From Roseburia hominis (lineage in GTDB: Bacteria; Bacillota; Clostridia; Lachnospirales; Lachnospiraceae), in the NCBI GenBank assembly GCA_021771815.1, contig JAETOE010000018.1, forward strand, positions 1-64,000: DNA of 64,000 bases. Direction: 5' to 3'. Positions 44,768-53,786 of the stretch are shown here, piece by piece. Numbering within the stretch: position 1 is the first letter of the stretch; each line of letters opens with the position of its first letter. The notes below the pieces were generated by a model. The model did no database searches, was not told the DNA's origin, and saw only the letters and a program-made list of their open reading frames with translations. Position numbers and translations under genes: made by a program.

Positions 44768-45554
44768 ATCCGAAATGCTCGAGCGCGCGCCGGATGCCGT
44801 TCTCGCTCGCGTTTGCGGTCACGTAGGATACGAGATCAAAAAGGGATGCCGGTGAGGAATTACCCATTGCCACGCTGTTTTGCAGGCAGGTCAGCATCGG
44901 AAGATCATTGTTGCTGTCGCCGAATGCGTAGGCGTTTTCTCGTTCGATTCCGTAATGCTCGAGTACATAGGAAAGACCGGTCGCCTTGGAGTAGCCGTGC
45001 GGGACGAATTCGCGGAATGTGCCGCCGCGGTCGATGCAGTCGAAGGAGCGGTCGCTGACTTCCCGAAACGCCGCAAGCTGCGCTTCACTTTCGTACCAGA
45101 TCACAAATTTATCGCAAAAGAAATTCGGATTTTCCAGATCTTCCGGCATCTGATAATCACGGTCTAAAAAATGCTGATACTGTTTTATAGCGTTCGGGTG
45201 GCGGAGCGGTCTGGATAAATCGAACGCCACCTCTTTTCTCGATTCGAACAGGATATCAATGTTAAGTTCCCGCGCTGCGTAAAGCAGCTTCATCACGGTC
45301 TCATGGGTCTGCGCCACGTGCAGCACTTCTCTGCCGTCGCAGTAGATGTTCGTACCGCAGCCGCATACATAGCCGTCAAATCCAATCGCGCGGAAACGCT
45401 TCTCCACATTCTGAAAACAACGTCCGGTGTTGATGAACATCAGATTTCCGTTGGCTCTCGCCGCGCGGATCGCATATACGGCGCTGTCCGGAACACTGCC
45501 GTCGATCTCGGAAGTGAGCGTGCCGTCAATATCAAAAAAAGCAATTTTTCTCAT
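44760..45554 (-). CDS. HAD-superfamily hydrolase (Cof-type sugar phosphatase)
   Basis: A 264-residue phosphatase with all four HAD motifs. DIDGT near residue 8 holds the nucleophile. INTGR is motif II, the YSKATGLSY region holds the motif III Lys, and FGDSNNDLPML is motif IV. The large cap between motifs II and III places it in the Cof/YbiV group acting on sugar or cofactor phosphates. The start at 45554 has GGAG 6 bases upstream; the ATG at 45566 is less well placed. It converges on the MATE gene with an 8-base overlap. Confidence 0.92.
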   Translation of the reverse strand: MRKIAFFDIDGTLTSEIDGSVPDSAVYAIRAARANGNLMFINTGRCFQNVEKRFRAIGFDGYVCGCGTNIYCDGREVLHVAQTHETVMKLLYAARELNIDILFESRKEVAFDLSRPLRHPNAIKQYQHFLDRDYQMPEDLENPNFFCDKFVIWYESEAQLAAFREVSDRSFDCIDRGGTFREFVPHGYSKATGLSYVLEHYGIERENAYAFGDSNNDLPMLTCLQNSVAMGNSSPASLFDLVSYVTANASENGIRRALEHFGFI

Positions 45555-45814
45555 AGCAATCTCCATATCATTTCATAGTATACCCGAAAAAGATTCGGAT
45601 AAAATGCCCGGATAGAAACGGGAGTATTGTAATACGTTTCTGCGGATTTGTCAAAGACCGGGAGTACCCCGAACACATTTATTTAACGATTTCATCACAT
45701 AACCGTCACGTTCCATTCAAGTACTTTTTAGATTGCGGAGCTATCCTTGATGCGAAAAGCACGAGAGCGCGTCGGAGTACAGCGCGCCGGACATGGAAAA
45801 ACGGAGCGTCAGAA

Positions 45815-47473
45815 ATGATGTGCACAAAGAAAAAAGGGAGAGTGCGAAAGCGTATGTGGTCAGGGAACGATTTTAAGAAGGACGTAAAACAGAAGGTGCG
45901 GCAGTGCAAAGACAAACGCATCCGTCCGGCAGTCGCAGTTATGGCGGCGGTGCTTGCCTGCGGCGGGATTTGTTATCAGGCGATCGCGGCGGATACAAAG
46001 GGAACGGAGGCGGAAACGGCGGATGCCGGAAATGCGAAAAATGTGCCGCAGAAAGCCGGGGAGACGGAAAGAGGATTCTCGGAGGAGGGATCGACGCAGA
46101 TGCCAACCGGGAACCAGTATGCGGCATTTTCCGTGGAAGCTGTCGCCATGACTGTCGAGGAGGTCTATGTACAGGCAGGAAGTGTCGTGGAGGAAGGCGA
46201 TGCGCTGTTTAAGCTGACGGACGAGAGCGTGGAGCAAGCCGTCGCTTACTATGAGGAAGCGGTCGCGGACGCCGGGGATGCGCTTTATACGGCGCAGCTT
46301 GCATTTGAGAGCGGCGTGCTTGCGGCGGAGAGCGAACTTACGGGAACGCTTCTTGCAGCGGACGGTGCGGGAGTAAGCTACGAGGCGTCCGTAAGCGATC
46401 TTGCGATAAGCGTTACGGAAGCGGAGCAGGAATATAGTGATACGGTTGCCGAGATATGGGATTATCAGGATGCAATCGACAACGGAACGTACTATGTGCA
46501 GGCAGGTATTGATGAAAAGCAGAGCGCGGTGGACAATGCCAGGGCTTCCCTTGCGGCGGCGCAGGAGACGCTTGCAGCGGCGCAGGGTACAGATGAGGCG
46601 GCGAAGGCGACGTTTGCGGCTGATCTGGAAAATCTCAAAGCGCAGATTGCAGCAGGGGCGTCCTATGAGGATCTGGCGGCGCTCACGGAGCAGACGGCGG
46701 CAGATTATGCGGCTGTGCAGGCGGCGTCTGCGGCACTGACGCAGAGCCGGGATGCGGCGTCTGCGGCGGAGAGTGAAGTCCAGAGGGCGACGCAGAGTCA
46801 GGAGAGCGCTGTGAAGGAATATAATTCCAAGGTGGAGGCGGCAAATCAGAAAATTGCGGAGATGACAGAGCGGTTGGAGGAGCTGGAAGAGAAATGCGGG
46901 CAGGCGAAGCGGGAAGCGGCGCTTCGGCAGCCGGAGCTTGAGAAACAGTACGAAGAAGCGGTACTGGAAGGAAAATACGCTAATACTACATATGAAGCGA
47001 CGCTTGTCAGGCTGCAGAGCGCGGTGGACGAGGCAGAGGAGAAGCTTCTTGCGCTGGAGGAGGAGCAGAGCGCGCTGCTTGATCTGGAGGACGGCATAAT
47101 CTGCGCAGACCGTGCGGGTACGGTAGCATCGGTCACGTATGAGGCAAAAGATGTGCTGTATGAGGACGCTGCGCTCGTAAGCTACTATGATACAGATACG
47201 ATTCTGATTTCTTTGGAAGTATCGCAGGAGAATATAGCAGAACTTGCGGTGGGAGATGCAGTGGAAGTCATGATTGCCGGAAACAGGAACGGAACATGCG
47301 AGGGAGAAATTTCGTCGATTGCGACGGAGAAGACGGGCGGTCAGAGCCTTTCAGATGTAACATATACCGTGCTTGTCGCAGTGGATAATACAGACGGAAG
47401 CCTTAGTGCCGGAACTTCTGCGACAGTGTGGTTCGACAGTGGGAAAGAGGAAGAATCAGGAGGGACAAATTAG
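45815..47473 (+). CDS. HlyD/MacA-type membrane-fusion adaptor with long coiled coil
   Basis: A 552-residue protein with one membrane segment near 42-60. The lipoyl half VEEVYVQAGSVVEEGDALFKL is followed by an Ala/Glu/Gln-rich coiled coil of about 270 residues (about 140-410), the returning lipoyl half (GIICADRAGTVASVTYEAKD) and a beta-barrel. It is a periplasmic-adaptor-type protein in a Gram-positive setting, as in YknX-like export systems. The ribosome site is weak (GGAG 8 bases upstream); a start at 45854 is possible. It is immediately followed by a second adaptor, then a MacB-type permease and ATPase. Confidence 0.85.
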   Translation: MMCTKKKGRVRKRMWSGNDFKKDVKQKVRQCKDKRIRPAVAVMAAVLACGGICYQAIAADTKGTEAETADAGNAKNVPQKAGETERGFSEEGSTQMPTGNQYAAFSVEAVAMTVEEVYVQAGSVVEEGDALFKLTDESVEQAVAYYEEAVADAGDALYTAQLAFESGVLAAESELTGTLLAADGAGVSYEASVSDLAISVTEAEQEYSDTVAEIWDYQDAIDNGTYYVQAGIDEKQSAVDNARASLAAAQETLAAAQGTDEAAKATFAADLENLKAQIAAGASYEDLAALTEQTAADYAAVQAASAALTQSRDAASAAESEVQRATQSQESAVKEYNSKVEAANQKIAEMTERLEELEEKCGQAKREAALRQPELEKQYEEAVLEGKYANTTYEATLVRLQSAVDEAEEKLLALEEEQSALLDLEDGIICADRAGTVASVTYEAKDVLYEDAALVSYYDTDTILISLEVSQENIAELAVGDAVEVMIAGNRNGTCEGEISSIATEKTGGQSLSDVTYTVLVAVDNTDGSLSAGTSATVWFDSGKEEESGGTN

Positions 47474-48952
47474 ATGAAGAAGAGAAGGATCTGTCTGGCT
47501 GCCGGAATCGCGGCGGCGGGCGTTCTTGCGGCAGGCGGTATCGTGTGGGCAAAACAGTCTGTGGAAGAAACGGAAACGGAGGCGGTTTATAAAGAAGTGA
47601 CGGTAGAGAAGGGAAATCTGACCGTCGGAATATCGGAGAGCGGAAGCGTTACAATCGGCACGCTTACACAGGAATTTGAGCTGGAGAGTGATACGGGCAG
47701 TACATCGGACAGCGGAACTGCGGCGGGAAATCAGTCCGGCGGGGCGGCATCCGGCGGAGGTACATCGGACAGCAGCGCGTCTAAAAGTACGTCGGAGACG
47801 CTTGTGGTAGAGGAACTCTATGCCGCCGTCGGACAGACGGTCGATGAGGGAGATCCGTTGTTAAAGATTTCTGCAGAGAGTGCGGCGGAGTACCGGAAAG
47901 CGCTGTCCGATGCGGTGACTGAGGCGAAGGCTGCCGTAAATGAGGCGGGTCTTGCGGCTGAAAAACAGAAGCTTTCGGCGAGCTATTCCTACAATCTTTC
48001 CACGGCAGAGGGGTCTGTTGCAGAGGAAACATATCAGGCGGCATTGAAGGAACTCGAGGACGCTGTAGAGGAAGCCGAGGAAGCGGTGAATGCGTCGGCG
48101 TCTCTGCTGAACTATTATGAGGAGCAGATTGCAGCGGGCGTGGACCTTGGCGCATCGCTTGCCGGGGAACAGGAGAATTACGACAGGCTCTGCACAAAGC
48201 TGCAGTCGGCAAAAAATTCCTACACGACAAAATCAATCGAGGCGGAGAAAGCCTACAGGGAAGCGGTTCTCTCCTCCCGGAATGCGTCGAGCCAGTACAG
48301 CGTGGACGTCTCGGGGGCGGATAATGATGTGGAGGAGGCGAAGGATACGCTAGAGGAAGCGGAGACGGCGTTGGAGGAATTTGACGCGGCAGTCGGCGAG
48401 GACGGCGTCATCTATGCAGCATATGGGGGAACGGTCACGGAGCTTGGCTGTGCTGCAGGAGATACTTTAACGTCTGGGGACAGTATCGCAGTTTTTGCGG
48501 ATGATACCGCCGTAACGATTACGGTAGCAGTATCCGAGGAAGATATTGCAAGGATTGCAGTCGGGGATGAGGCGGCTATTGAACTGACTGCCTATGAGGA
48601 CAGGGACTTTTCGGGAACGGTGGAGAGCATTGACATTTCTTCTTCCAGCGGACAGTCTACGGTATCTTATAATGTGACGGTTGCATTTACGGGAGACGTT
48701 TTGGGCGTCTATGCCGATATGACCGGAAATGTGACGTTTATCCAGGAGCGGGTGACGGATGTGCTGTATGTGTCCGATAAAGCGATACGGACAGAGGGAA
48801 CGGCGTCCTATGTGAAGATAAAGGATGCTGACGGCACGGTACGGACGGTTGATGTGGTCACGGGATTTTCCGATGGGGTAAATGTTGAAATTGTATCGGG
48901 ACTTTCCGAGGGGGAGATCGTTCTGGTAGAGGGACAGGTAAAAAAGGAGTGA
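47474..48952 (+). CDS. HlyD/MacA-type efflux adaptor subunit
   Basis: A 492-residue adaptor that starts the base after the previous stop. It has an N-terminal membrane anchor (about 6-26), a first lipoyl half interrupted by a Ser/Gly/Thr-rich insert (about 75-108), a coiled-coil hairpin (about 140-295), the second lipoyl half (GVIYAAYGGTVTELGCAAGD), a beta-barrel and a membrane-proximal domain. GGAGG lies within the end of the first adaptor gene. Two consecutive adaptors for one transporter are unusual and may form mixed assemblies. Confidence 0.88.
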   Translation: MKKRRICLAAGIAAAGVLAAGGIVWAKQSVEETETEAVYKEVTVEKGNLTVGISESGSVTIGTLTQEFELESDTGSTSDSGTAAGNQSGGAASGGGTSDSSASKSTSETLVVEELYAAVGQTVDEGDPLLKISAESAAEYRKALSDAVTEAKAAVNEAGLAAEKQKLSASYSYNLSTAEGSVAEETYQAALKELEDAVEEAEEAVNASASLLNYYEEQIAAGVDLGASLAGEQENYDRLCTKLQSAKNSYTTKSIEAEKAYREAVLSSRNASSQYSVDVSGADNDVEEAKDTLEEAETALEEFDAAVGEDGVIYAAYGGTVTELGCAAGDTLTSGDSIAVFADDTAVTITVAVSEEDIARIAVGDEAAIELTAYEDRDFSGTVESIDISSSSGQSTVSYNVTVAFTGDVLGVYADMTGNVTFIQERVTDVLYVSDKAIRTEGTASYVKIKDADGTVRTVDVVTGFSDGVNVEIVSGLSEGEIVLVEGQVKKE

Positions 48953-48971
48953 GAGGGAGGCAAAGCAGAAA

Positions 48972-50501
48972 ATGAAACCAAAGGAGTTGCTCAGGCTCGT
49001 CTGGCTCAATATGACGCAAAATAAGTTTAAGGCGGTTATGACGTCCATCGGTATTATTGCAGGTGCAGCGACAATTGTAATGGTGATTGCCATCGGAAAA
49101 GGCGGGCAGGCGGATGTGGCGGATCAATTCAAGAACCTGAATGCGGGTGCAATTGATATTTCTTATGAGGGCGGGAATTCCGGTTTTGGGGCGGGAGCGG
49201 CGGAAATGGGAAGCGGGGAAGCGGGGGTGACGATCATGCCGGGCAGTATGGGGAATGCAGGAGGCGCAGATTCCGGCGGTGCAATGGGAGGAAGTGCTTC
49301 GGGCAAAGAGACGGGCGGCAGTTACCCGGGAGCAGGCAGCAGCGCGGGCGGAGTGTCCCCCAGCGGCGAAGAAGGAAGCAGCGCGGGCGGAGTGTTTCCC
49401 GGCGGCGGAGACGGCAGTGCGGGCGGAGGGCTTCCCGGCGGCGAAGGAGAAGGCACTGTGCCGGACTTTGGCGGCATGAACGGCATCTTTGGCGACGGAA
49501 GCGATATGGAGGATCGGATCAATCAGGAGAAAATCACGCTGGATGATGAGGATGTGCAGGATATTGAGACATTTGTCACAGGAATTTCGGCGGTGACGAT
49601 TTCTTATACCACAAGGCAGACGGTGGACGGCGGCGAACTGGAGGAGGCGCAGAGTTACACGGTCGCGGGAGTCAGAAGCGAGTATGAATCCATCAGCAAT
49701 CTTTCGCTTGCAGCCGGAAGCTTCCTGACGGACGAGGACAATGAGAACAAGGAGAAGGTGTGTGTGCTCGGTGCAGAAATCGCAAAGGAAATTTTCGGCA
49801 GTGCAATTGAGGCATACGGCAGCGTGATCTACATCGACGACAGGCGCTATGTCATAAGCGGCGTACTCGAAGCGATGGGAACGGTGGCGTCGGGAATCAG
49901 CCCGGATGATTCGATTTTCATTCCCTATGAAACGGGTGTGAAATATCTGGTGGGAACGGCGGTCAATCCGACGATTACGGTGATTGCAGAGGACGCCGGA
50001 AGCGTGGATGATGTAATTATGGAACTGACGGACGTGCTTGCAGAAAGCTATCCAAATGCCGAGTTCACATTTGAGGATGCCGGAAGCAAAATGGAGGCGG
50101 CCGAGGCGTCGAACGAGATTCTCACGATGCTTTTGACCGCGATGGCGGTAATCGTCTTTGTGGTAGGCGGAATCGGAATCATGAATGTGCTGTTCGTCTC
50201 CGTGAAGGAGCGGACAAATGAAATCGGTATTTTAAAGGCGATCGGCTGTTCCGAAAGGGATATTCTGCTTGAATTTCTGGCGGAGGCGGCGGCAATCAGC
50301 CTGATCGGCGGCGTGCTTGGCAGCCTGTTGTCCCTTGCAATCACGCCTGTGGTGCAGTATCTGGGCGTGCGTGTGGAGCTTTCCGTTCCGGCGTTTTTTC
50401 TCGCGCTGTTATTTGCCGTGGGAACAGGAACGATTTTCGGTTTCTACCCGGCTTATAAAGCGTCGAGACTCGTTCCGGTGGAGGCGCTTGGCACGGAGTG
50501 A
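48972..50501 (+). CDS. MacB-type ABC transporter permease with Gly-rich extracellular insert
   Basis: A 509-residue permease. It has an N-terminal helix (about 20-40), a MacB periplasmic-core-like region (about 45-375), and three C-terminal helices with a FtsX-like pattern (FVSVKERTNEIGILKAIGCSERDILLEFL). Residues about 60-175 hold a long Gly/Ser/Ala/Pro-rich insert, including three 13-residue tandem repeats. Core motifs on both sides are intact. It works with the ATPase and adaptors around it to move a substrate, probably a peptide, lipid or antibiotic. Confidence 0.9.
   Translation: MKPKELLRLVWLNMTQNKFKAVMTSIGIIAGAATIVMVIAIGKGGQADVADQFKNLNAGAIDISYEGGNSGFGAGAAEMGSGEAGVTIMPGSMGNAGGADSGGAMGGSASGKETGGSYPGAGSSAGGVSPSGEEGSSAGGVFPGGGDGSAGGGLPGGEGEGTVPDFGGMNGIFGDGSDMEDRINQEKITLDDEDVQDIETFVTGISAVTISYTTRQTVDGGELEEAQSYTVAGVRSEYESISNLSLAAGSFLTDEDNENKEKVCVLGAEIAKEIFGSAIEAYGSVIYIDDRRYVISGVLEAMGTVASGISPDDSIFIPYETGVKYLVGTAVNPTITVIAEDAGSVDDVIMELTDVLAESYPNAEFTFEDAGSKMEAAEASNEILTMLLTAMAVIVFVVGGIGIMNVLFVSVKERTNEIGILKAIGCSERDILLEFLAEAAAISLIGGVLGSLLSLAITPVVQYLGVRVELSVPAFFLALLFAVGTGTIFGFYPAYKASRLVPVEALGTE
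49335..49451 (+). repeat. Three 39-bp tandem repeats in the MacB-type permease gene
   Basis: Units start at 49335, 49374 and 49413 and encode SSAGGVSPSGEEG-like 13-residue repeats. The frame is kept and GC content is very high. Confidence 0.8.
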
Positions 50502-50670
50502 TATTGGCGGAGACAGCGAAAACAGCAGGAACGTGAAAGGAATCTGGCGGAGACGACGAAGAGGAGGTCATTATAGAGATATGGATGCTTTAACGGAAAT
50601 GAATGTGAGGGAAAATGTACAGATGTGCAGAACGCAGGAGGAGCGGGAAGAAATCCGGGAGGTCATTCGG

Positions 50671-51333
50671 ATGCAGAATATCAATAAGTCCTATCAGATG
50701 GGAGAACAGTCACTGCATGTGCTAAAAAATGTGTCTTTGACTGTAAACAGGGGCGAATATCTGGCAATCTTAGGACCGTCCGGCTCCGGGAAGAGTACGC
50801 TGATGAACATTATCGGCTGTATGGATGTGATGGATGAGGGAAGCTATCATCTGGACGGAGTAGAAATCGGGCATGCAAAAGAAAAAGAACTTGCGGGAAT
50901 CCGCAATCAGAAAATCGGGTTTATATTCCAGAAGTACCATCTGATTCCGACGTACAATGTGCTTCAAAATATCGTGATGCCGCTTTTGATGCGCGGAATG
51001 GGGCTTAAGGAGGCAGAGGAGGCCAGCATGAATGTAATCGAGCTTCTCGGGCTTAAGGAGCGCATCCGGCACAAGCCAAATGAACTGTCGGGCGGACAGC
51101 AGCAGCGCGTTGCGATTGCAAGGGCGCTCGTGGGTCAGCCCACGATCCTGCTCGCCGACGAACCGACCGGAGCGCTCGACGGAAACAGCGGGAAAGAGGT
51201 GCTCAAGCTGTTTGCAAACCTGAACGATATGGGAAATACGATTGTCATGATTACGCATGATTCAAACGTGGCGAAGCATGCCGGGCGCGCCATGCGCATT
51301 GTGGATGGGGAGATTGTTGAAAATTCAATCTGA
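50671..51333 (+). CDS. MacB-type ABC transporter ATP-binding protein
   Basis: A 220-residue ATPase. Walker A is GPSGSGKST, the Q-loop segment is FIFQKYHLIPTYNVLQNI, the signature is LSGGQQQRV, Walker B is ILLADEPT and the switch His is in ITHD. It matches LolD/MacB-type ATPases. A longer frame starting at 50581 adds 30 charged residues; I prefer 50671 because GGAGG lies 8 bases upstream and the family N-terminus (MQNINKSYQMGEQSLHVL) begins there. It is the last gene of the four-gene efflux operon. Confidence 0.92.
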   Translation: MQNINKSYQMGEQSLHVLKNVSLTVNRGEYLAILGPSGSGKSTLMNIIGCMDVMDEGSYHLDGVEIGHAKEKELAGIRNQKIGFIFQKYHLIPTYNVLQNIVMPLLMRGMGLKEAEEASMNVIELLGLKERIRHKPNELSGGQQQRVAIARALVGQPTILLADEPTGALDGNSGKEVLKLFANLNDMGNTIVMITHDSNVAKHAGRAMRIVDGEIVENSI

Positions 51334-51488
51334 CGCATCACATGGACTGAATAAACTGTTCCAGGGATTCTGATTTTGCGGCGAGTCTCAACCAGCCGTT
51401 AAGTATATCGGGATTCCTTTCGGAACAGATTTTTGTTATAATTCCCTGTGAAGAAAGCGACAAGCAGAATTTGGATGGGAGGAAAGTT

Positions 51489-52178
51489 ATGACAAATGAA
51501 GAAATCCGCTCCTTTCTTATGGAGCACGCAGACGATAACGGGTTCAGGGAGTTTACAACCGGGCTGATACCGGACACAGACCCGATTCTGGGGGTGCGGC
51601 TTCCGGTGTTAAGAGAGCTTGCGAAGCGGCTTGCAAAAGAGGACTGGCGGAGCTATCTTGCGGGGGCGAGCGATGAGACTTACGAGGAAATTATTCTGCA
51701 GGGGTTTGTGATCGGCTATGCCCGGGCGGAAATTGAGGAGCTTCTCACATATGCCAAAACATTTATTCCAAAGATTCACGACTGGTCGGTCAACGACGGA
51801 TTTTGTTCCACGTTCAAGATCGCGAGAAAGCACAGGGAGACAGTCTGGGATTTCCTGATGCAGTACCGGGAATCGGAAAGTGAGTTTGAACAGCGCGTTG
51901 TCGCGGTCATGCTCATGGATCATTTTCTCGTCGACGATTATATCGACAGGGTGCTTACAGTCTGGGACAGCTTGAAACACGAGGGCTATTACTGCAAAAT
52001 GGGCGTGGCGTGGGGGATTGCGACGGCGTACGCAAAGTTCCCGGAAAAAACGCACGCGTTTCTTTGGGACAATCATCTGGACGATTTCACCTACAATAAG
52101 TCCATCCAGAAAATGCTGGAATCCTATCGCGTGAGCGATGCGGATAAGGAAGTTCTGCGCGGTATGAAGCGGAAATGA
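51489..52178 (+). CDS. DNA alkylation repair protein (AlkD-like HEAT-repeat family)
   Basis: A 229-residue all-helical protein of the AlkC/AlkD family, built of HEAT-like repeats. Visible blocks are ILGVRLPVLRELAKRLAKEDW, EEIILQGFVIGYAR, IHDWSVNDGFCSTFK and a Trp-rich end. AlkD glycosylases remove positively charged alkylated bases such as 3-methyladenine; the HDWSVND segment holds the usual Trp/Asp pair. The start has GGAGG 7 bases upstream. Confidence 0.9.
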   Translation: MTNEEIRSFLMEHADDNGFREFTTGLIPDTDPILGVRLPVLRELAKRLAKEDWRSYLAGASDETYEEIILQGFVIGYARAEIEELLTYAKTFIPKIHDWSVNDGFCSTFKIARKHRETVWDFLMQYRESESEFEQRVVAVMLMDHFLVDDYIDRVLTVWDSLKHEGYYCKMGVAWGIATAYAKFPEKTHAFLWDNHLDDFTYNKSIQKMLESYRVSDADKEVLRGMKRK

Positions 52179-52238
52179 GGAAGCGTATCTGCCGAATTGA
52201 ATATTTTTACTTGCATATAATTCTTATTATCAAAACGT

Positions 52239-52281
52239 AAATATGCCGCATTCCGGAAGTAGAACGGAATACGGCATATTT
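52239..52281. terminator. Bidirectional hairpin between alkD-like and lipoprotein genes
   Basis: A 16-pair stem (52239-52255 with 52265-52281, one mismatch) has A-rich and T-rich edges, serving two convergent genes. Confidence 0.8.
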
Positions 52282-52350
52282 TGTTGGAATAAATTTTATG
52301 ATAATATGCAGTTTATGTACCGTATAAAGGATGGCAGAGCCGTCCTCCAT

Positions 52351-53544
52351 TTACCATGTCTTCTCCAGCGGCATTCCAAAATCAAGATTATACATACTGT
52401 TATCCGCAGCTTTCAGTTCGTCATAAATGGCGCGTCTTTCTGCACTGTCCTGCTCTGCCCACCACTCATATCCGAGGAAATAGCTTTCCATAAATTCATC
52501 CCAGGAACCATACGTGCTCTGAATTGTCTGTGCAATTTCCAGAGACTTGTCAAGCGCCTCTGTCTCCGTATAATAGCCCGCCTGATAGTAAAAACCGCAC
52601 AATGACATAGCGCGGCTGTAATCCCATGCACTGATAGCCGCTTCTCCTTTTTGGGCAAAAGGATTATACCAGTACATATAGTTTTCCGCTTCGCTTTCTG
52701 TCACATAGAAGTTATCGCAAAGCCATGCCGTTCTGTCAGCTTCCGCCACATCTGTGATTCCCTCTGCGTCCGCTTCGAAACCTTCCATCTGGCTTACATA
52801 ATCCATACGGTGTCCTTCCGTCAGCACCCAGTCAAGCGTCTCATCCGCGCTTGCACGGTCCGTAACGCCCCAGTCTCTTTCCAGCACTTCCACTTCTCTT
52901 GCCATAGTGTCATCATTGGCAGGGAATCCTGCGAACAGATTAGAATCTCCGCCATTGGCGCTAATCAGGATACCGTTGGTCGCATTGAACCAGCGGATCG
53001 TATCCGTAACCGCTACCTGGGAATTATTTTCAATCTCCGGCGCCGTCTCTACAAAGCTGGAGCATACGGTCTGGAACTGTTCGATCATTTTATCGCTTAC
53101 GCTCTTAGCAATGTAGATAAAAGAATAATAGGCGTATTCCGACTCGCCATAGACGGTATAACACTGTTCACTCTGTCCTTCCAGAACAATGCCGCTTGTG
53201 TCCGCGGAAAGATTGTCCAATCCCGGAATCGATGCGGGAGCCTCCGCAGCCGTTACATTATTCATTGTAAATATGCTCTCCACCTCATCCTTGGTCTGTG
53301 CGACGTCGGTATAGCCCAGACTTTTGACAAACTGGACTACAATAATGCATTTCGTATCATTCTTGTTGAAGATTGCCAGGATATTGTCCTGCATCGTTTC
53401 CGTATTCCAGGTTTCGTCCATCTGGATGCTGAATGTCTCATTCGGCGCCTGAAATTCTGTTTTGGCGACTTCCCCACAGCCTGCAAACATCGCTACAACC
53501 AGCAGTACCGCTGTAACAACAGCCCACTTTTTCATTTTTTTCAT
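52351..53544 (-). CDS. Lipoprotein with C-terminal DUF1266 domain
   Basis: A 397-residue secreted lipoprotein. The signal sequence (MKKMKKWAVVTAVLLVVAMF) ends in a lipobox AGC, so the mature protein is probably anchored by Cys at about residue 23. Residues about 30-170 form an acidic beta-rich region. The C-terminal 200 residues match DUF1266 (ERDWGVTDRASADETLDWVLTEGHR, then AWDYSRAMSLCGFYYQAGY). DUF1266 function is unknown. The ATG at 53544 is chosen over a GTG at 53559 because GAGGGTG sits about 6 bases upstream and the signal peptide begins there. It is divergent from the alcohol dehydrogenase gene. Confidence 0.85.
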   Translation of the reverse strand: MKKMKKWAVVTAVLLVVAMFAGCGEVAKTEFQAPNETFSIQMDETWNTETMQDNILAIFNKNDTKCIIVVQFVKSLGYTDVAQTKDEVESIFTMNNVTAAEAPASIPGLDNLSADTSGIVLEGQSEQCYTVYGESEYAYYSFIYIAKSVSDKMIEQFQTVCSSFVETAPEIENNSQVAVTDTIRWFNATNGILISANGGDSNLFAGFPANDDTMAREVEVLERDWGVTDRASADETLDWVLTEGHRMDYVSQMEGFEADAEGITDVAEADRTAWLCDNFYVTESEAENYMYWYNPFAQKGEAAISAWDYSRAMSLCGFYYQAGYYTETEALDKSLEIAQTIQSTYGSWDEFMESYFLGYEWWAEQDSAERRAIYDELKAADNSMYNLDFGMPLEKTW

Positions 53545-53687
53545 TTGCTTCACCCTCACTTTGATTTTTTATATAGTACTATTATGCTATCAATGATTGG
53601 TAAGTTTGTCAATTATCGGAACCTTTATGCCGCACACTTTTTGCCGGCTTTTGTCTTCTCTTTGTCGTGTTTCTAATGCATCAAGGA

Positions 53688-53717
53688 TTGCGGGCGGACA
53701 GTGAAATATGTTATACT
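53688..53717 (+). promoter_or_regulatory. Probable sigma-A promoter of the alcohol dehydrogenase gene
   Basis: TTGCGG (53688-53693) and TATACT (53712-53717) are 18 bases apart, about 70 bases before the coding start. Confidence 0.5.
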
Positions 53718-53786
53718 ATAAAAATGCAGGGGGGTCAGGAACCTGTAAATAAGGATGTCACGATGGGGTGGCAGAATGGAGGAGAA

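Noticed and set aside
46437-46739. Arg-rich 100-residue frame in the first adaptor gene
   Set aside because: Out-of-frame reading of an Ala/Glu coiled coil; no independent start signals.
49335-49451. Possible CRISPR-like array from the regular 39-bp units
   Set aside because: The units are contiguous with no spacers and lie in frame in a permease gene.
52651-53676. A 341-residue plus-strand frame opposite the DUF1266 lipoprotein
   Set aside because: Rich in Cys, His, Arg and Ile as antisense frames are; the minus-strand gene has a signal peptide, lipobox and known domain.
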